Below are positions 43,264 to 53,019 of a stretch of 64,000 bases of DNA, piece after piece (within the stretch, counting starts at the first letter, position 1; the number at the start of each line of letters is the position of its first letter). The stretch covers positions 1 through 64,000 of the forward strand of contig NZ_JWJH01000010.1 in NCBI RefSeq assembly GCF_000949865.1, read 5' to 3'. The translations under genes and the position numbers were made by a program. Origin of the DNA: Rhizobium nepotum 39/7 (GTDB lineage Bacteria > Pseudomonadota > Alphaproteobacteria > Rhizobiales > Rhizobiaceae). A model generated the notes under the pieces. The model worked only from the letters and a program-made list of their open reading frames with translations. It was not told the DNA's origin and searched no databases.

Positions 43264-44394
43264 TCAACGATCCTTGGGATCGAGTGCGTCGCGCAACCCA
43301 TCGCCTACGAAATTCAGCGAAAAAAGCGTCAGCACGAAGAAGATTGCCGGGAATATCAGCAGCCAAGGGGCCGACTGAATATTGTTGGCGCCTTCGGAAA
43401 TGAGCGCACCCCAGCTGGTGAGTGGCGCCTGAACGCCGAGACCCAGGAAGGAGAGAAAGCTTTCCAGAAGAATGACCTTCGGTACGACGACCGTCACGAA
43501 GACGACCACAGGACCGATGGTGTTGGGGATGATGTGACGGCGGATGATCTGCCAGTCGCTCAAACCCAAAGCCTGGGCTGCCCCCACAAATTCCCGCCGT
43601 TTCAGGGCAAGCGTCTGGCCACGCACGATACGCGCCATATCCAGCCATTCCACCGCGCCAATGACGAGGAAGATCAGGATGAAGCTACGCCCGAAGAAAA
43701 CCACCAGAACCACGACCAGGAAGACGAAGGGCAGCGAATAGAGGATTTCGACGAAACGCATCATCATATTGTCGACACGCCCCCCGATGTATCCTGCGGT
43801 TGCGCCGTAAAGAACGCCGATGCCGAGCGAAACGAGACTGGCGAGAACGCCGACGGCAATGGAGATCTGACCGCCCAGCATTACACGAGCCAGCATATCG
43901 CGACCGTTGGAATCCGTGCCGAAGAAGAAGTACTCGCGATTTACATCGCCTTCCAGCTTCAGCGTTCGTCCATCATCTTCCGTTGCAACGACCTTCGTGT
44001 TTTCGAATTCGTTGGCGCGGTCGAAATAGCGTGTCGTACGCGGGTCAATCGGGCCGCTGGAGGTAACCGTTGCCGTGAAGGTCTGCCCTTCGACGGAAAA
44101 TTCCTTCAGTTCGACGCGTGCACGGCCTGCCACACCTTCCATGACGTCCTGAAGGTTGTTTACGTCCGGGCGTGGCTCGAGGCTTGGCGCGACGGAGACA
44201 TAGGACGAAAACACCTGATCATAGGTGTGTGGAAGGAAATGCGGGCCGATAAACGAGAAAAGTGTGATCAGCACGAGCATGATGGAGCCAGCCATGGCGG
44301 CCTTGTTTCGTCTGAAACGCAGGGCGGCAAGCTGGAACAGGCTTCGGCTTTTCACCGACGGTTGAGGGGCGATATTGCCGGAGATATCAGTCAT
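43264..44394 (-). CDS. Peptide ABC permease, OppC-type (importer 1)
   Basis: 376 aa from ATG 44394, which overlaps the OppB end by 8 nt. Six main helices; the longer first periplasmic loop (about residues 55-155, with TATVTSSGPIDPRTTRY) is typical of YejE-like members. The EAA contact motif is EFVGAAQALGLSDWQIIRRHIIPN. The chain ends with DALDPKDR. It partners OppB in the membrane channel. Confidence 0.92.
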   Translation of the reverse strand: MTDISGNIAPQPSVKSRSLFQLAALRFRRNKAAMAGSIMLVLITLFSFIGPHFLPHTYDQVFSSYVSVAPSLEPRPDVNNLQDVMEGVAGRARVELKEFSVEGQTFTATVTSSGPIDPRTTRYFDRANEFENTKVVATEDDGRTLKLEGDVNREYFFFGTDSNGRDMLARVMLGGQISIAVGVLASLVSLGIGVLYGATAGYIGGRVDNMMMRFVEILYSLPFVFLVVVLVVFFGRSFILIFLVIGAVEWLDMARIVRGQTLALKRREFVGAAQALGLSDWQIIRRHIIPNTIGPVVVFVTVVVPKVILLESFLSFLGLGVQAPLTSWGALISEGANNIQSAPWLLIFPAIFFVLTLFSLNFVGDGLRDALDPKDR

Positions 44395-45310
44395 GTCTGA
44401 CCCTCGGATCGAGCAGGCCGTAGAGAATATCGACCACGAGATTGAACAGGATGACGAAAATGGCGATGAGAACGACGGTTCCCATGACCAGCGTGTAGTC
44501 ACGGTTGATGGCGCCAAGAACGAAGTAGCGGCCGACCCCCGGAATGGTAAAGATCGTCTCGATGACCGCAGACCCCGTCAGCAGCGCTGCGGCGCAAGGC
44601 GCCAGATAGGAAACGACGGGCAGCATCGCCGCCCGCATCGCGTGAAACACCACGACGCTGCGAGCCGGGAGGCCGTAGGCCCTGGCGGTGCGGATATGAT
44701 CCATGCGCAGAGCCTCGATCATCGCACCACGCGTCAGACGTGCGATGACCGCAAGCTGCGGCAGAGCGAGCGCGATCATCGGAAGAATGAGATATCGTAG
44801 CGATCCATCACCCCAGCTACCTGCGGGCAGAAGTCCAAGCAACACAGCGAAGATAAGCGTGAGGACAGGTGCGACAACGAAGTTCGGCACGGTAATACCG
44901 ATGGTCGAGATGGACATGATTGAGAAATCGAAGGCGCTGTTCTGCCTCAGCGCGGCAAAGGTGCCGGCAAGAATGCCGCCGACCAGCGCCAGCAAAAGAG
45001 CGTAACAACCAAGCTCCAGCGAATAAGGCAGACCCTTGCCGATCAACTGGGCGACGGTGTTGTCCTTGTAAATGTAGCTCGGGCCGAAATCGCCGGTGAC
45101 GGCATTGCCGAGATAGATGAGATACTGGCGCCACAATGGCTCATCCAGATGATAGGTTCTCATCAGGTTTTCCATGGTCTGGGGAGGCAAGGGGCGTTCG
45201 AGGTTGAACGGACCGCCCGGTGCGAAACGCATCAGGAAAAAAGAAATCGTGACGACGATAAACAATGTCGGTACGGCGCTCGCCAGACGGCGCAGGATAA
45301 ATGAAATCAT
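44387..45310 (-). CDS. Peptide ABC permease, OppB-type (importer 1)
   Basis: 307 aa from ATG 45310, the usual OppB start (ISFILRRLASAVPTLFIVV). The N-terminal loop has MRFAPGGPF; the permease motif ARAYGLPARSVVVFHAMRAAMLP contacts the ATPase; the end is YGLLDPRVRHD. The binding-protein gene ends 54 nt before it. It forms the translocation pore with OppC. Confidence 0.93.
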   Translation of the reverse strand: MISFILRRLASAVPTLFIVVTISFFLMRFAPGGPFNLERPLPPQTMENLMRTYHLDEPLWRQYLIYLGNAVTGDFGPSYIYKDNTVAQLIGKGLPYSLELGCYALLLALVGGILAGTFAALRQNSAFDFSIMSISTIGITVPNFVVAPVLTLIFAVLLGLLPAGSWGDGSLRYLILPMIALALPQLAVIARLTRGAMIEALRMDHIRTARAYGLPARSVVVFHAMRAAMLPVVSYLAPCAAALLTGSAVIETIFTIPGVGRYFVLGAINRDYTLVMGTVVLIAIFVILFNLVVDILYGLLDPRVRHD

Positions 45311-45364
45311 GGTTTTTCGGGCTCCGGCATGGCACGGTGGTTTCGGCCACCGTGCCAGCACTGC

Positions 45365-46960
45365 TTATTCGGAAACGCTCAGGAAGCGGCTGAGGTGTTC
45401 GTTAGCAGCATTGTCTTCCCAACCTTTCACGCGGTTGGAAACCAGCCACAGGTCTGCCTGCGTCAGAAGCGGCGCAACCGGCTGTTCTTTCATGAGGATG
45501 GTTTCTGCCTCATGCAGCAGCTTGGAGCGAGAGGCAGGATCCTGTTCGGCATAGGATTTCTGCATCAGCGCATCATATTCGGCGTTATTGAATTTCGAGT
45601 AGTTGAAGGTCTTGTTGGAGGATACCGAAAGGGCGAGGAAGTTTTCCGCATCCGCATAATCGGCAACCCACCCGGCACGCGCCACGTTGAATTTGCCGCC
45701 TTCCTGGAGGTAGCCATAATGCGAGGCGACGTCCAGGTTCACCAGCGACACATTGGCGCCAAAGGTATTCTTCCACATATCCGCAATGGCGGTGGCAACG
45801 CGCTCATGGTTCGGGTTTGTGTTGTAGCGAATCTCGACGGAAAGCGGCTTGCCGCCCTCGCCGTAACCGGCCTCCTTCATGAGTTTGACGGCTTCGTCTT
45901 CACGATCGAGTTGCGACAGCGTCGCAAAATCGGCTTTTGCAGGCTCGCCGTAGGAGTCCATGCCCGGAGGAACCATGGAGTAGGCGGGAACCTGTGAACC
46001 GCTGTAGATTTCCTTGGCGAGGAAATCGCGGTCGACTGCCATGGACAGGGCTTGACGAACGCGGACGTCGTTATACGGCGCTTCGCGCGTGTCGAAAGTA
46101 TAGTAGTAGGTTGCGAGCGTCGGCGATACGTGAACCTGTTCGCCATAGGTCTTGCGCAGACGGTCGATCTGATCCGCAGAAAAGTTGTAGGCGAGATCCA
46201 TTTCCTTTGCTTCGAAACGACGAACGGATGCGGCCTGGTCGTCGATCGGGTAGAAGATGACCTTGTCGATTTTGGTGTTCGGCGCGTCCCAGAAACTGGT
46301 GTTCTTGACGACCGTCAGGCTGTCATTGGGAACATGCGCTTCGAGCTTGTAAGCTCCGTTCGAGACCATGACACCCGGCTTTACGAAGTTGGTGCCGTTC
46401 TTCTCAAAGCTTGCCTTCGAGACTGGCAGAGCCGTCTGATGTGCAAGGAGCTCAAGGAAGAAAGGTGTCGGGCGCTCAAGCGTGATCTCAAGGGTTTTGT
46501 CGTCCACCGCCTTCACGCCAAGCTGCTCAACCGAAGTTTCGCCCTTGTTTATCTTTTCGGCATTCTTGATCGGGTAAAGAATATTCGCATATTTTGCTGC
46601 GGTCTTTGGGTCTTCGACGCGCTGGTAGGAGAAAACAAAATCTCCAGCCACTACCGGAGTGCCGTCCGACCACTTCGCGTCTGCACGCAGCTTGAACGTG
46701 TAGACGGTGCCATCCTCAGACAGGGTCCAGCTTTCCGCCGTACCGGGAACGATCTTGCCGGCAGCATCGTAAATGGTGAGACCTTCATAAAGGTCTTTCA
46801 GGATAAAGGCTTCGATGTTGATCGAGGTCTGTGCCTGATCGAGCGTCTGCGGCTCTCCGGAATTGCCGCGGTGAAGAACTGTTTCTGCAAGTGCAGAACT
46901 GGCGCCAATCAGAAGCGATCCTACCAGCAGAGTGGCGCGAGTTGTTGTTTTTATCGACAT
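45365..46960 (-). CDS. Periplasmic oligopeptide-binding protein (importer 1)
   Basis: 531 aa family-5 solute-binding protein (OppA type). Signal peptide about residues 1-25 (SSALA cleavage). Family markers are GTAESWTLSEDGTVYTFKLRADAKWSDG and VRVRQALSMAVDRD in the second lobe. OppA-like rather than DppA-like, so peptides of 2-5 residues are likely. Good GGGAGGG site before ATG 46960; head of the importer-1 operon. Confidence 0.93.
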   Translation of the reverse strand: MSIKTTTRATLLVGSLLIGASSALAETVLHRGNSGEPQTLDQAQTSINIEAFILKDLYEGLTIYDAAGKIVPGTAESWTLSEDGTVYTFKLRADAKWSDGTPVVAGDFVFSYQRVEDPKTAAKYANILYPIKNAEKINKGETSVEQLGVKAVDDKTLEITLERPTPFFLELLAHQTALPVSKASFEKNGTNFVKPGVMVSNGAYKLEAHVPNDSLTVVKNTSFWDAPNTKIDKVIFYPIDDQAASVRRFEAKEMDLAYNFSADQIDRLRKTYGEQVHVSPTLATYYYTFDTREAPYNDVRVRQALSMAVDRDFLAKEIYSGSQVPAYSMVPPGMDSYGEPAKADFATLSQLDREDEAVKLMKEAGYGEGGKPLSVEIRYNTNPNHERVATAIADMWKNTFGANVSLVNLDVASHYGYLQEGGKFNVARAGWVADYADAENFLALSVSSNKTFNYSKFNNAEYDALMQKSYAEQDPASRSKLLHEAETILMKEQPVAPLLTQADLWLVSNRVKGWEDNAANEHLSRFLSVSE

Positions 46961-47031
46961 CGTTTTCCCTCCCGTGAAGAGTGTGAGTCTACAGACAAGG
47001 CCATATTGCTGCGAAGGGCAACCACAATAAA

Positions 47032-47194
47032 TTGTGAGTTGATGCGGAAACCGCAGTCCGGTTCATGCGCACGGGTGCAATCGCGAAAGTGGCAAGGCGG
47101 CGTCAGCCCCGTTTATGTCGGAAAAGAGCGTGTCGATTATGTCGGTGACATCGCTAATCTGGAGCGTTCTTGTCTCAGGCCTATCTACGACCCA
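47032..47194 (-). pseudogene. Second rsgA remnant (GTPase fragment)
   Basis: Reading the minus strand, one frame gives WVVDRPETRTLQISDVTD and IIDTLFSDI, the RsgA switch-II region (normally VDTPGMR). After a frameshift the next frame gives CHFRDCTRAHEPDC, the zinc-ligand segment, ending near 47032. The G3 motif is altered and the rest of the gene is absent. The 45-nt zinc-loop DNA closely resembles the remnant at 10004-10046. Confidence 0.65.
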
Positions 47195-47374
47195 GCAGCG
47201 CCCGCAATTGCATGCAGCCCGAAAAGCCATCGAAGCGGCAATTGAGGAGCAAGTCCGGCGTCGCCGAACTCGATGAAATGTTCGGCGGCGGTCAGGAGGC
47301 CGGAACCACGACCCTGGTGTTGATATTCTGAGCACGCATCCCGAAATCCAGCTGATGTTCTCCGACATCGATAA

Positions 47375-48817
47375 TTATTGGGCAGCGGGTGAGATATGAT
47401 CCGGTATCGGGCAGACATATGGCTCTTCCTGTATTTTTTCCACCCATTCCGCTTTAGCATGCGCTAACAATTGGGGGGAGGTTACAAGGTCAAGTCCGGT
47501 TGCTGCCAGCGCTTTTGCCGCGTGGATCATCGCCTTGTGAGCGCCGGTGCTGCGTCCTTGTGCCACCACCTGCCATGTATGGGGATTGGTACCTATCGCC
47601 CAAGCCGGCGCCCAGCATTGTGCCGTTGGGGTGACCCGGCTTACGTCGCCGACGTCGGTTGAGCCTGCACGGAAATGCGACTGTCCTTCGAAGTCGCGTA
47701 GGCCGAGATGCAGTGGTGTCGAGCCATCAATCTTCTCGTTTGAGAAAACGTCCTTCTTGATTTGATAAAGGCGGACGCTGCTTTTGATCGCTTCGTCGGT
47801 AAAGGTCGCCTGTATCTTGCGGGCGAAGTCCATATCAGCGTCATCAAATGGCACGGGGCCAATTGAGACCAGATTGTTGTGAATTGCATTTTCCAGCGTC
47901 AGATTGGGCAGCAGATTGGTGGCCGCCGTGTCAAAAATGATCTCGACGTCCGTTCCGGTCATCATGGCCGCGCCTCGCGCAACCTGATCGACACGCTCTG
48001 CCAGTGCCAATGCCTGGGACATTTCCGGTGCCCGCACGAGATAGAGGACTTCGGCCTTTGCCTGTACGACATTGGCCGCACGTCCACCGGCATCGGTAAT
48101 GGCGTAGTGGACACGGCAGTCCTGCGGCATGTGCTCGCGCAGAAAATTGACGCCTACATTCATCAGCTCGACCGCGTCCAGCGCTGAGCGGCCGAGATGT
48201 GCGGCATTTGCTGCATGGGCCGCAACGCCCTTGAAGCGGTAATAATATTCCAGAACGGCGAGATTGTTGGTCGAACGGACACCGTTAAACGGTGCAGGAT
48301 GCCAGGTCAGTGCCGCATCCACATCGGCAAACACGCCGGCGCGCACCATGAATGTCTTGCCGGAGCCGCCTTCCTCGCCGGGGCAGCCGTAGTAACGCAC
48401 GGTTCCGGGGAGGTCATTGGCTTCCAGGTGTTTTGCCAGCGAAATTGCCGCCAGCAGTGAACCGCTGCCGAGAAGATTATGGCCGCAGCCGTGGCCGCTT
48501 CCGTCCGGCTCCATGGCCATTGGCCGATCCACGCCCGAGCGCTGGCTCATGCCCGCCAGCGCGTCGTATTCGCCAAGAAATGCGATGACCGGTTTGCCGC
48601 GACCATACTCGCCGATGAATGCCGTCTTCATCCCCGCAATATCTCGTCGAACGGAAAATCCATTCTGTTTCAGCGTTTCAACGAGCAGATCCGATGATCG
48701 AACTTCCTGAAATTTCAGTTCCGCGAACTCCCAGATCCTGTCACTGAGATCGGTGAAATCGGGCGCCATCGCGTCAATGATCTCAATAAGCGAGCGGAGG
48801 GCGGCAGTGTCGGGCAT
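47375..48817 (-). CDS. M20-family amidohydrolase (AbgB-like)
   Basis: 480 aa metallopeptidase of family M20, nearest to p-aminobenzoyl-glutamate or indoleacetyl-amino-acid hydrolases. Metal and catalytic segments are AFLGEYDALAGM, GHGCGHNLLG (di-metal core), GCPGEEGGSGK (catalytic Glu) and THWHPAPF-like TWHPAPFNG. No signal peptide, so it acts on imported substrate in the cytosol. GAGGATAA precedes ATG 48817. It follows the importer-2 binding protein by 116 nt, and probably trims the amide delivered by that importer. Confidence 0.9.
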   Translation of the reverse strand: MPDTAALRSLIEIIDAMAPDFTDLSDRIWEFAELKFQEVRSSDLLVETLKQNGFSVRRDIAGMKTAFIGEYGRGKPVIAFLGEYDALAGMSQRSGVDRPMAMEPDGSGHGCGHNLLGSGSLLAAISLAKHLEANDLPGTVRYYGCPGEEGGSGKTFMVRAGVFADVDAALTWHPAPFNGVRSTNNLAVLEYYYRFKGVAAHAANAAHLGRSALDAVELMNVGVNFLREHMPQDCRVHYAITDAGGRAANVVQAKAEVLYLVRAPEMSQALALAERVDQVARGAAMMTGTDVEIIFDTAATNLLPNLTLENAIHNNLVSIGPVPFDDADMDFARKIQATFTDEAIKSSVRLYQIKKDVFSNEKIDGSTPLHLGLRDFEGQSHFRAGSTDVGDVSRVTPTAQCWAPAWAIGTNPHTWQVVAQGRSTGAHKAMIHAAKALAATGLDLVTSPQLLAHAKAEWVEKIQEEPYVCPIPDHISPAAQ

Positions 48818-48933
48818 TTTTTATCCTCGGGGAAATGCTGGGAAGTTCTGCATCAGGTTTGCAGAGCGGAGCAGCCATGCTGCAGGTTCAGCCGGCGCCG
48901 CGGTTCATCGCGGCACCGGGCGATCATCACGTC

Positions 48934-50478
48934 TTACTTATCGAGGGAAACTTCCCAAAGACGGGCGTTTGACTGCCAGACGGGTTGGCCCTTCAGGGCT
49001 TTCGTCGCACCCCAGACATCGATCATGTCATAGAGGAAAATCCCTGGCATCTCATCGAGCATCAGCGTGTGGAACTCGTCAAAGATGGCCTGGCGTTTCG
49101 CCGTGTCGATTTCGGCGTAGGCCGCCTTCATCAATGCGATTGCCTTGGGGTTGTCCCACATCAGCGATGCATTCTTGTCCTTGTCGCCGACATAGAAGCT
49201 GTACATCAAAGCCGGATCGAGACGTGGTGCGACAGATTGCGAGATTATCTGGTAGTTGCCTGAACGGCGACGATCCACCTGTGTGGCGTAGTCCAGCACT
49301 TCGATCTGCACGTTGAGACCGATCTGCTGAAGCATGGCCTGCGCGATAACGGCTGCCGGGAAACTGGGGACGTTGCCGCGCTTATTGGCGATGATGCTGA
49401 TTGGCTCACCCTTGTAGCCCGAATCCGCCAGTTCTTTCTTGGCTGCTTCAAGATCATAGGGCAGGCGCGTCTTCTGCGTTTCGCTGAAGTAGACGGAATC
49501 GGAGGCGACCATGGAACCGTTTGCCTTGCCGGTGCCGTTGGATGCAGCGGCAACCAGTTCATCCAGATCAAGTGCCATGGCAATGGCGCGGCGAACGCCG
49601 GGCTTGCTCATGATCGGATCGCGCGTCTGAATGTAGAACAGGTTCTTGCCGTTGTTCTGGGAGACGATGACCTTGGCTCTCTCGCTCTTTTCGAATTCGG
49701 GGATCAGGTCGGGAGAAATTTCCGCCGTATCCAGCACACCGGACTGCAGCCCGGCCTTCACCGTCGAGGCGTCCGGAATGACCATGAACTTGATGCCATC
49801 GACCAATGGCCGCTTCGAACCGACCATGCCGTCCGGCTCGCCGCTATTGGGGGGTGAAACGTAGCCGTCGAATTTCGTAAGGTGAATATATTCGCCCTTT
49901 TTCCACTGGTCCCACTTGAACGGGCCGGTGCCGATCGGTTTGTCGAACGAGCCGTCGGCACCAACCGAGTCTGGTGAAATGATGCCTGTGTAGCCGCATT
50001 CCGGCCGCGACATCAGACCGAGGAAAACGGCTGACGGCTTTTCAAGCGTCATCGTCATGGTCTGTGCATCGACTGCCTCAATGCCCGTGACCTTCACGGT
50101 GCCGCTACCGTCAAAGTCCTTGATGCAGGTCCATTTTGTCACCGGATCCATATAACGGTTCCAATTCCACACCACGTCTTCGGCTGTCAGTATCTTGCCA
50201 TTGTGGAATTTTACGTCCGGGCGCAGCTTGAACGTATAGGTCAGGCCATCGCCGGACATGTTGACCGACTGCGCCAGCAGAGGTTTGACCTCGCCGTTGT
50301 TGGCATAGCCGACAAGGCCTTCGACGATGTGCAGAATGACGCCATCAGTATTGCCGTCGCGGTTTACGCCGGGATTGTTGCTGCGCAGATCGGAGCTTTG
50401 GGCAATGACGATGTCACGTGCGGCTGAAACGCCGGTCAGCGACATCAGGATCGTACCGGCGAGAAGAATGCTTTTCAT
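48934..50478 (-). CDS. Periplasmic peptide-binding protein (importer 2)
   Basis: 514 aa from ATG 50478, where the signal peptide (MKSILLAGTILMSLTGVSA) starts after AGAGGG; the longer frame is antisense read-through into the next gene. Family-5 markers are LTYTFKLRPDVKFHNGKILTAEDVVW and GVRRAIAMALDLDEL. It differs clearly from the importer-1 protein, so another peptide or amide is likely. It comes 40 nt after the beta-lactamase-like gene in the same operon. Confidence 0.92.
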   Translation of the reverse strand: MKSILLAGTILMSLTGVSAARDIVIAQSSDLRSNNPGVNRDGNTDGVILHIVEGLVGYANNGEVKPLLAQSVNMSGDGLTYTFKLRPDVKFHNGKILTAEDVVWNWNRYMDPVTKWTCIKDFDGSGTVKVTGIEAVDAQTMTMTLEKPSAVFLGLMSRPECGYTGIISPDSVGADGSFDKPIGTGPFKWDQWKKGEYIHLTKFDGYVSPPNSGEPDGMVGSKRPLVDGIKFMVIPDASTVKAGLQSGVLDTAEISPDLIPEFEKSERAKVIVSQNNGKNLFYIQTRDPIMSKPGVRRAIAMALDLDELVAAASNGTGKANGSMVASDSVYFSETQKTRLPYDLEAAKKELADSGYKGEPISIIANKRGNVPSFPAAVIAQAMLQQIGLNVQIEVLDYATQVDRRRSGNYQIISQSVAPRLDPALMYSFYVGDKDKNASLMWDNPKAIALMKAAYAEIDTAKRQAIFDEFHTLMLDEMPGIFLYDMIDVWGATKALKGQPVWQSNARLWEVSLDK

Positions 50479-50518
50479 GTTACCCTCTTTTTGTTGGCGT
50501 CTATGGTTGTTCTCAGGC

Positions 50519-51388
50519 TTAAAATGCGTCCCAGCAGACGCGGGACAGCCTGCCGATGGTTTCGAGCGACAGGGTGTAGCCCGGCGTGCCATCCGGCATT
50601 TCCTGCGGCACCTGATCGGTAAAAGCTGTGATGATGTAGAACGGCGAACCATCGCGATAGACGATGCCCGCATTCATGCGCCCGCGTTTTCCGGTGCCGC
50701 CCTTGTGGGCGACCACGGTGCCGAATGGAAGCCGTGACGGAATGGCGTAACGCAGGATCTGGTTCTTCAGCGTCTGGAGCGCGTAGGCGCATAGCTCCTG
50801 CGAAGAGCCCAGTTTGGCGGCGGCTTGCGGCGATGTCTGCGCATCGAGGATGGTCTGGAGCAGAAACAGCTGGTCACGCGCTGTCGTCGTCGTAACGGAC
50901 TTCAGCGCATGATCGGGCGACAAAGCCAGTGGCGGAATGAGAAAGCGGTGATGCGTGCCGCTCATGCCAATAGACTTGCAATAGCTGTCGACCTCTTCCA
51001 GAGTCAGCCGTTCGAACACCATTTTGGTGCAGACATTGTCGCTCAACACCATCATGCCGGTGATGGCGTCGCGCAGGGAGATAACCAGGCCGGGCGTCAT
51101 GTGGCGAAGCATGCCGCTGGCCACCTCTTCGGCAAAGCGTGCCTCGTAGGTGATCGGCTCATCGAGATCGAGTCTGCCCTCATGGACGGCTTTCAGCGCC
51201 GCCATCATGATCGATGTCTTGCGGGTGCTGGCTGAAGGTGTTTCCTCATCTGCGCGTCTGTCGAAACTCTCGCCTGTCAGCAGGTTGCGGATGCTGAAGC
51301 GAGTGACAAAATTCTGCGCGTCACAGATGGCGTTGAGGCGTTCCTGCACATTGCCGGAAGTCTTTTGAATCGCATTGGTGTTTGTCAT
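50519..51388 (-). CDS. Class-A-beta-lactamase-like serine hydrolase, cytosolic
   Basis: 289 aa from ATG 51388, with GGAGAAC upstream, 2 nt after the ATPase stop. It has the class A skeleton: Ser54-x-x-Lys57 (STRK), the SDN motif at 116-118, and HKGG at 228-231 in the KTG position, followed by AGIVY. The Glu166-type ExxxN motif of the omega loop is missing (the loop reads LIPPLALSPDHALKS). There is no signal peptide. This argues for an amidase or peptidase acting on an imported substrate rather than an antibiotic-resistance enzyme. It is encoded inside the importer-2 operon, which supports that role. Confidence 0.85.
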   Translation of the reverse strand: MTNTNAIQKTSGNVQERLNAICDAQNFVTRFSIRNLLTGESFDRRADEETPSASTRKTSIMMAALKAVHEGRLDLDEPITYEARFAEEVASGMLRHMTPGLVISLRDAITGMMVLSDNVCTKMVFERLTLEEVDSYCKSIGMSGTHHRFLIPPLALSPDHALKSVTTTTARDQLFLLQTILDAQTSPQAAAKLGSSQELCAYALQTLKNQILRYAIPSRLPFGTVVAHKGGTGKRGRMNAGIVYRDGSPFYIITAFTDQVPQEMPDGTPGYTLSLETIGRLSRVCWDAF

Positions 51389-51390
51389 GT

Positions 51391-53019
51391 TCAGTTCTCC
51401 AGACGCCATTTTAGCTGGACGCCGCCGGTCTCGTTCAGATCGAGTGCGGGAATGGCCGAAAGCAGGCGTCGCGTGTAGGCCTCTTTGGGCATGTCAAAGA
51501 TTGTGTCGCGATCACCTTCTTCGATGATGCGTCCGTCCTGCATTACGACGACGCGGTCCGCCACCTGTTCGACCACACCGAGATCATGGCTGATGAACAG
51601 GCAGGAAAAGCCGTAGCGCTTTTGCAGATCTGAAAAGAGCGTCAGCACCTGCGCACGCACGGTCACGTCGAGTGCGGACACAGGTTCGTCGGCGATCAGG
51701 AAACGCGGTCTGCGCGCAATGGCACGGGCAATCGCCACGCGCTGGCGCTGACCGCCAGAAAGTTCGTGAGGATAACGCAGGGCATATTCCGCACCGAGAC
51801 CAACTTCCTCCAGCGTTTCATAGGCGCGCTTTTTCTTGGCGGTGCGATCGATACCCGGCACGAGCCGTAATGCTTCCTCTACAAGCGCGAGAATTGTCAT
51901 GCGCGGATCGAGCGAAGAATAGGGATCCTGAAACACCATCTGGCAATTGAGGCGGTAATCCCGCCAGTCAGCATCGCGCTTGCGGCCTTGAAACAGGATG
52001 TCTCCTTCCGTTTCGCTGACCAGCCCGGCGATGGTCCGGCCAAGCGTGGTTTTCCCCGACCCGGACCCACCCACCAGCGCTACCACCTCGCCCTCATGGA
52101 TATCGACGGAGACGCCGTGCAAAGCACGCTTGGCAGTACCTTTCTTCAACAGCGATCTGCGGCCTGGATAATCGACCACTACGTTCCTGGCGGACACCAT
52201 CGGTGCAGCTGCGGTATTGATTGTGCGAACTGCGCCGCGGACAGGCAAAGACGACAAAAGCTTGCGGGTATAGGGATGCTGTGGTGCCTCGAGGATCTGT
52301 TCTGTGGTTCCAGCCTCGACGATCGACCCTTTTTCCATCACCACGATGCGGCTGGTATAGCGGGCCACCATCGGCAAATCGTGACTGATCAGAAGAACGG
52401 CTGTTCCTTCAGCCTTTGTCAGCTCCACCATCAGCTCCATGACATCGCGCTGGATGACAGCATCGAGCGCAGTGGTCGGTTCGTCGGCAATCAGCAAAGC
52501 GGGTTTGAGGAGCATGACCGAGGCCAGCATGATCCTCTGGCGCATGCCGCCGGAAAACTCATGAGGATAAGATGTGAGCGCTGCTTCAGGGTCACGGATG
52601 CCGACTTGCTGGAGCATGGCGAGTATTTTGACACGACGTTCTGCCGGCGTGTATCTGGTGTGAAGGGTGAGGCCTTCTTCCAGCTGGCGACCGATGGTCA
52701 TGGACGGATTGAGGGAGGTCATTGGCTCCTGGAAAACCAGCCCGATTTCTGCGCCGCGTAACCTGCGCAGATCCGCTTCGCTCATCGATGTGACATCACG
52801 CCCTTTGTAAATTACCTGCCCGCCGGTTTTATGAATGGCAGGTGGCAGCAATGAAATCAGAGCACGCGTTGCCAGCGATTTGCCCGAGCCGCTTTCGCCG
52901 ACGATGCCGAAAATTTCGCCAGGCTCGAGATCGAAGCTGACCCTCTTCACGACTTCGACGCCGCGGCTGGTAATCTCCAGCGAGAGATTACGCACGCTGA
53001 GAAGTTTTTCCTGTGTCAT
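51391..53019 (-). CDS. Peptide ABC transporter ATPase, fused double domain (importer 2)
   Basis: 542 aa. Two cassettes: [14 protein letters not shown] with EFSGGMRQRIMLAS, and GGSGSGKTTLGRT with [14 protein letters not shown]; both carry DEPTTALD- or DEPVSALD-type Walker B ends. Start ATG 53019 overlaps the OppC stop (ATGA). The linker of about 50 residues (about 260-310) is specific to this copy, only distantly like the importer-1 ATPase, so the two systems are not a recent duplication. Confidence 0.93.
   Translation of the reverse strand: MTQEKLLSVRNLSLEITSRGVEVVKRVSFDLEPGEIFGIVGESGSGKSLATRALISLLPPAIHKTGGQVIYKGRDVTSMSEADLRRLRGAEIGLVFQEPMTSLNPSMTIGRQLEEGLTLHTRYTPAERRVKILAMLQQVGIRDPEAALTSYPHEFSGGMRQRIMLASVMLLKPALLIADEPTTALDAVIQRDVMELMVELTKAEGTAVLLISHDLPMVARYTSRIVVMEKGSIVEAGTTEQILEAPQHPYTRKLLSSLPVRGAVRTINTAAAPMVSARNVVVDYPGRRSLLKKGTAKRALHGVSVDIHEGEVVALVGGSGSGKTTLGRTIAGLVSETEGDILFQGRKRDADWRDYRLNCQMVFQDPYSSLDPRMTILALVEEALRLVPGIDRTAKKKRAYETLEEVGLGAEYALRYPHELSGGQRQRVAIARAIARRPRFLIADEPVSALDVTVRAQVLTLFSDLQKRYGFSCLFISHDLGVVEQVADRVVVMQDGRIIEEGDRDTIFDMPKEAYTRRLLSAIPALDLNETGGVQLKWRLEN

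Noticed and set aside
41991-43403. 470-codon plus-strand open frame
   Set aside because: Antisense to the fused peptide ABC ATPase with strong motifs on the minus strand; a high-GC shadow frame.
46052-47245. 397-codon plus-strand open frame
   Set aside because: Mostly antisense to the importer-1 binding protein; it then crosses the rsgA scrap without any protein-like motif.
50519-51388. Antibiotic-resistance class A beta-lactamase
   Set aside because: The deacylation Glu motif and the signal peptide are missing, and the gene sits in a peptide importer operon.
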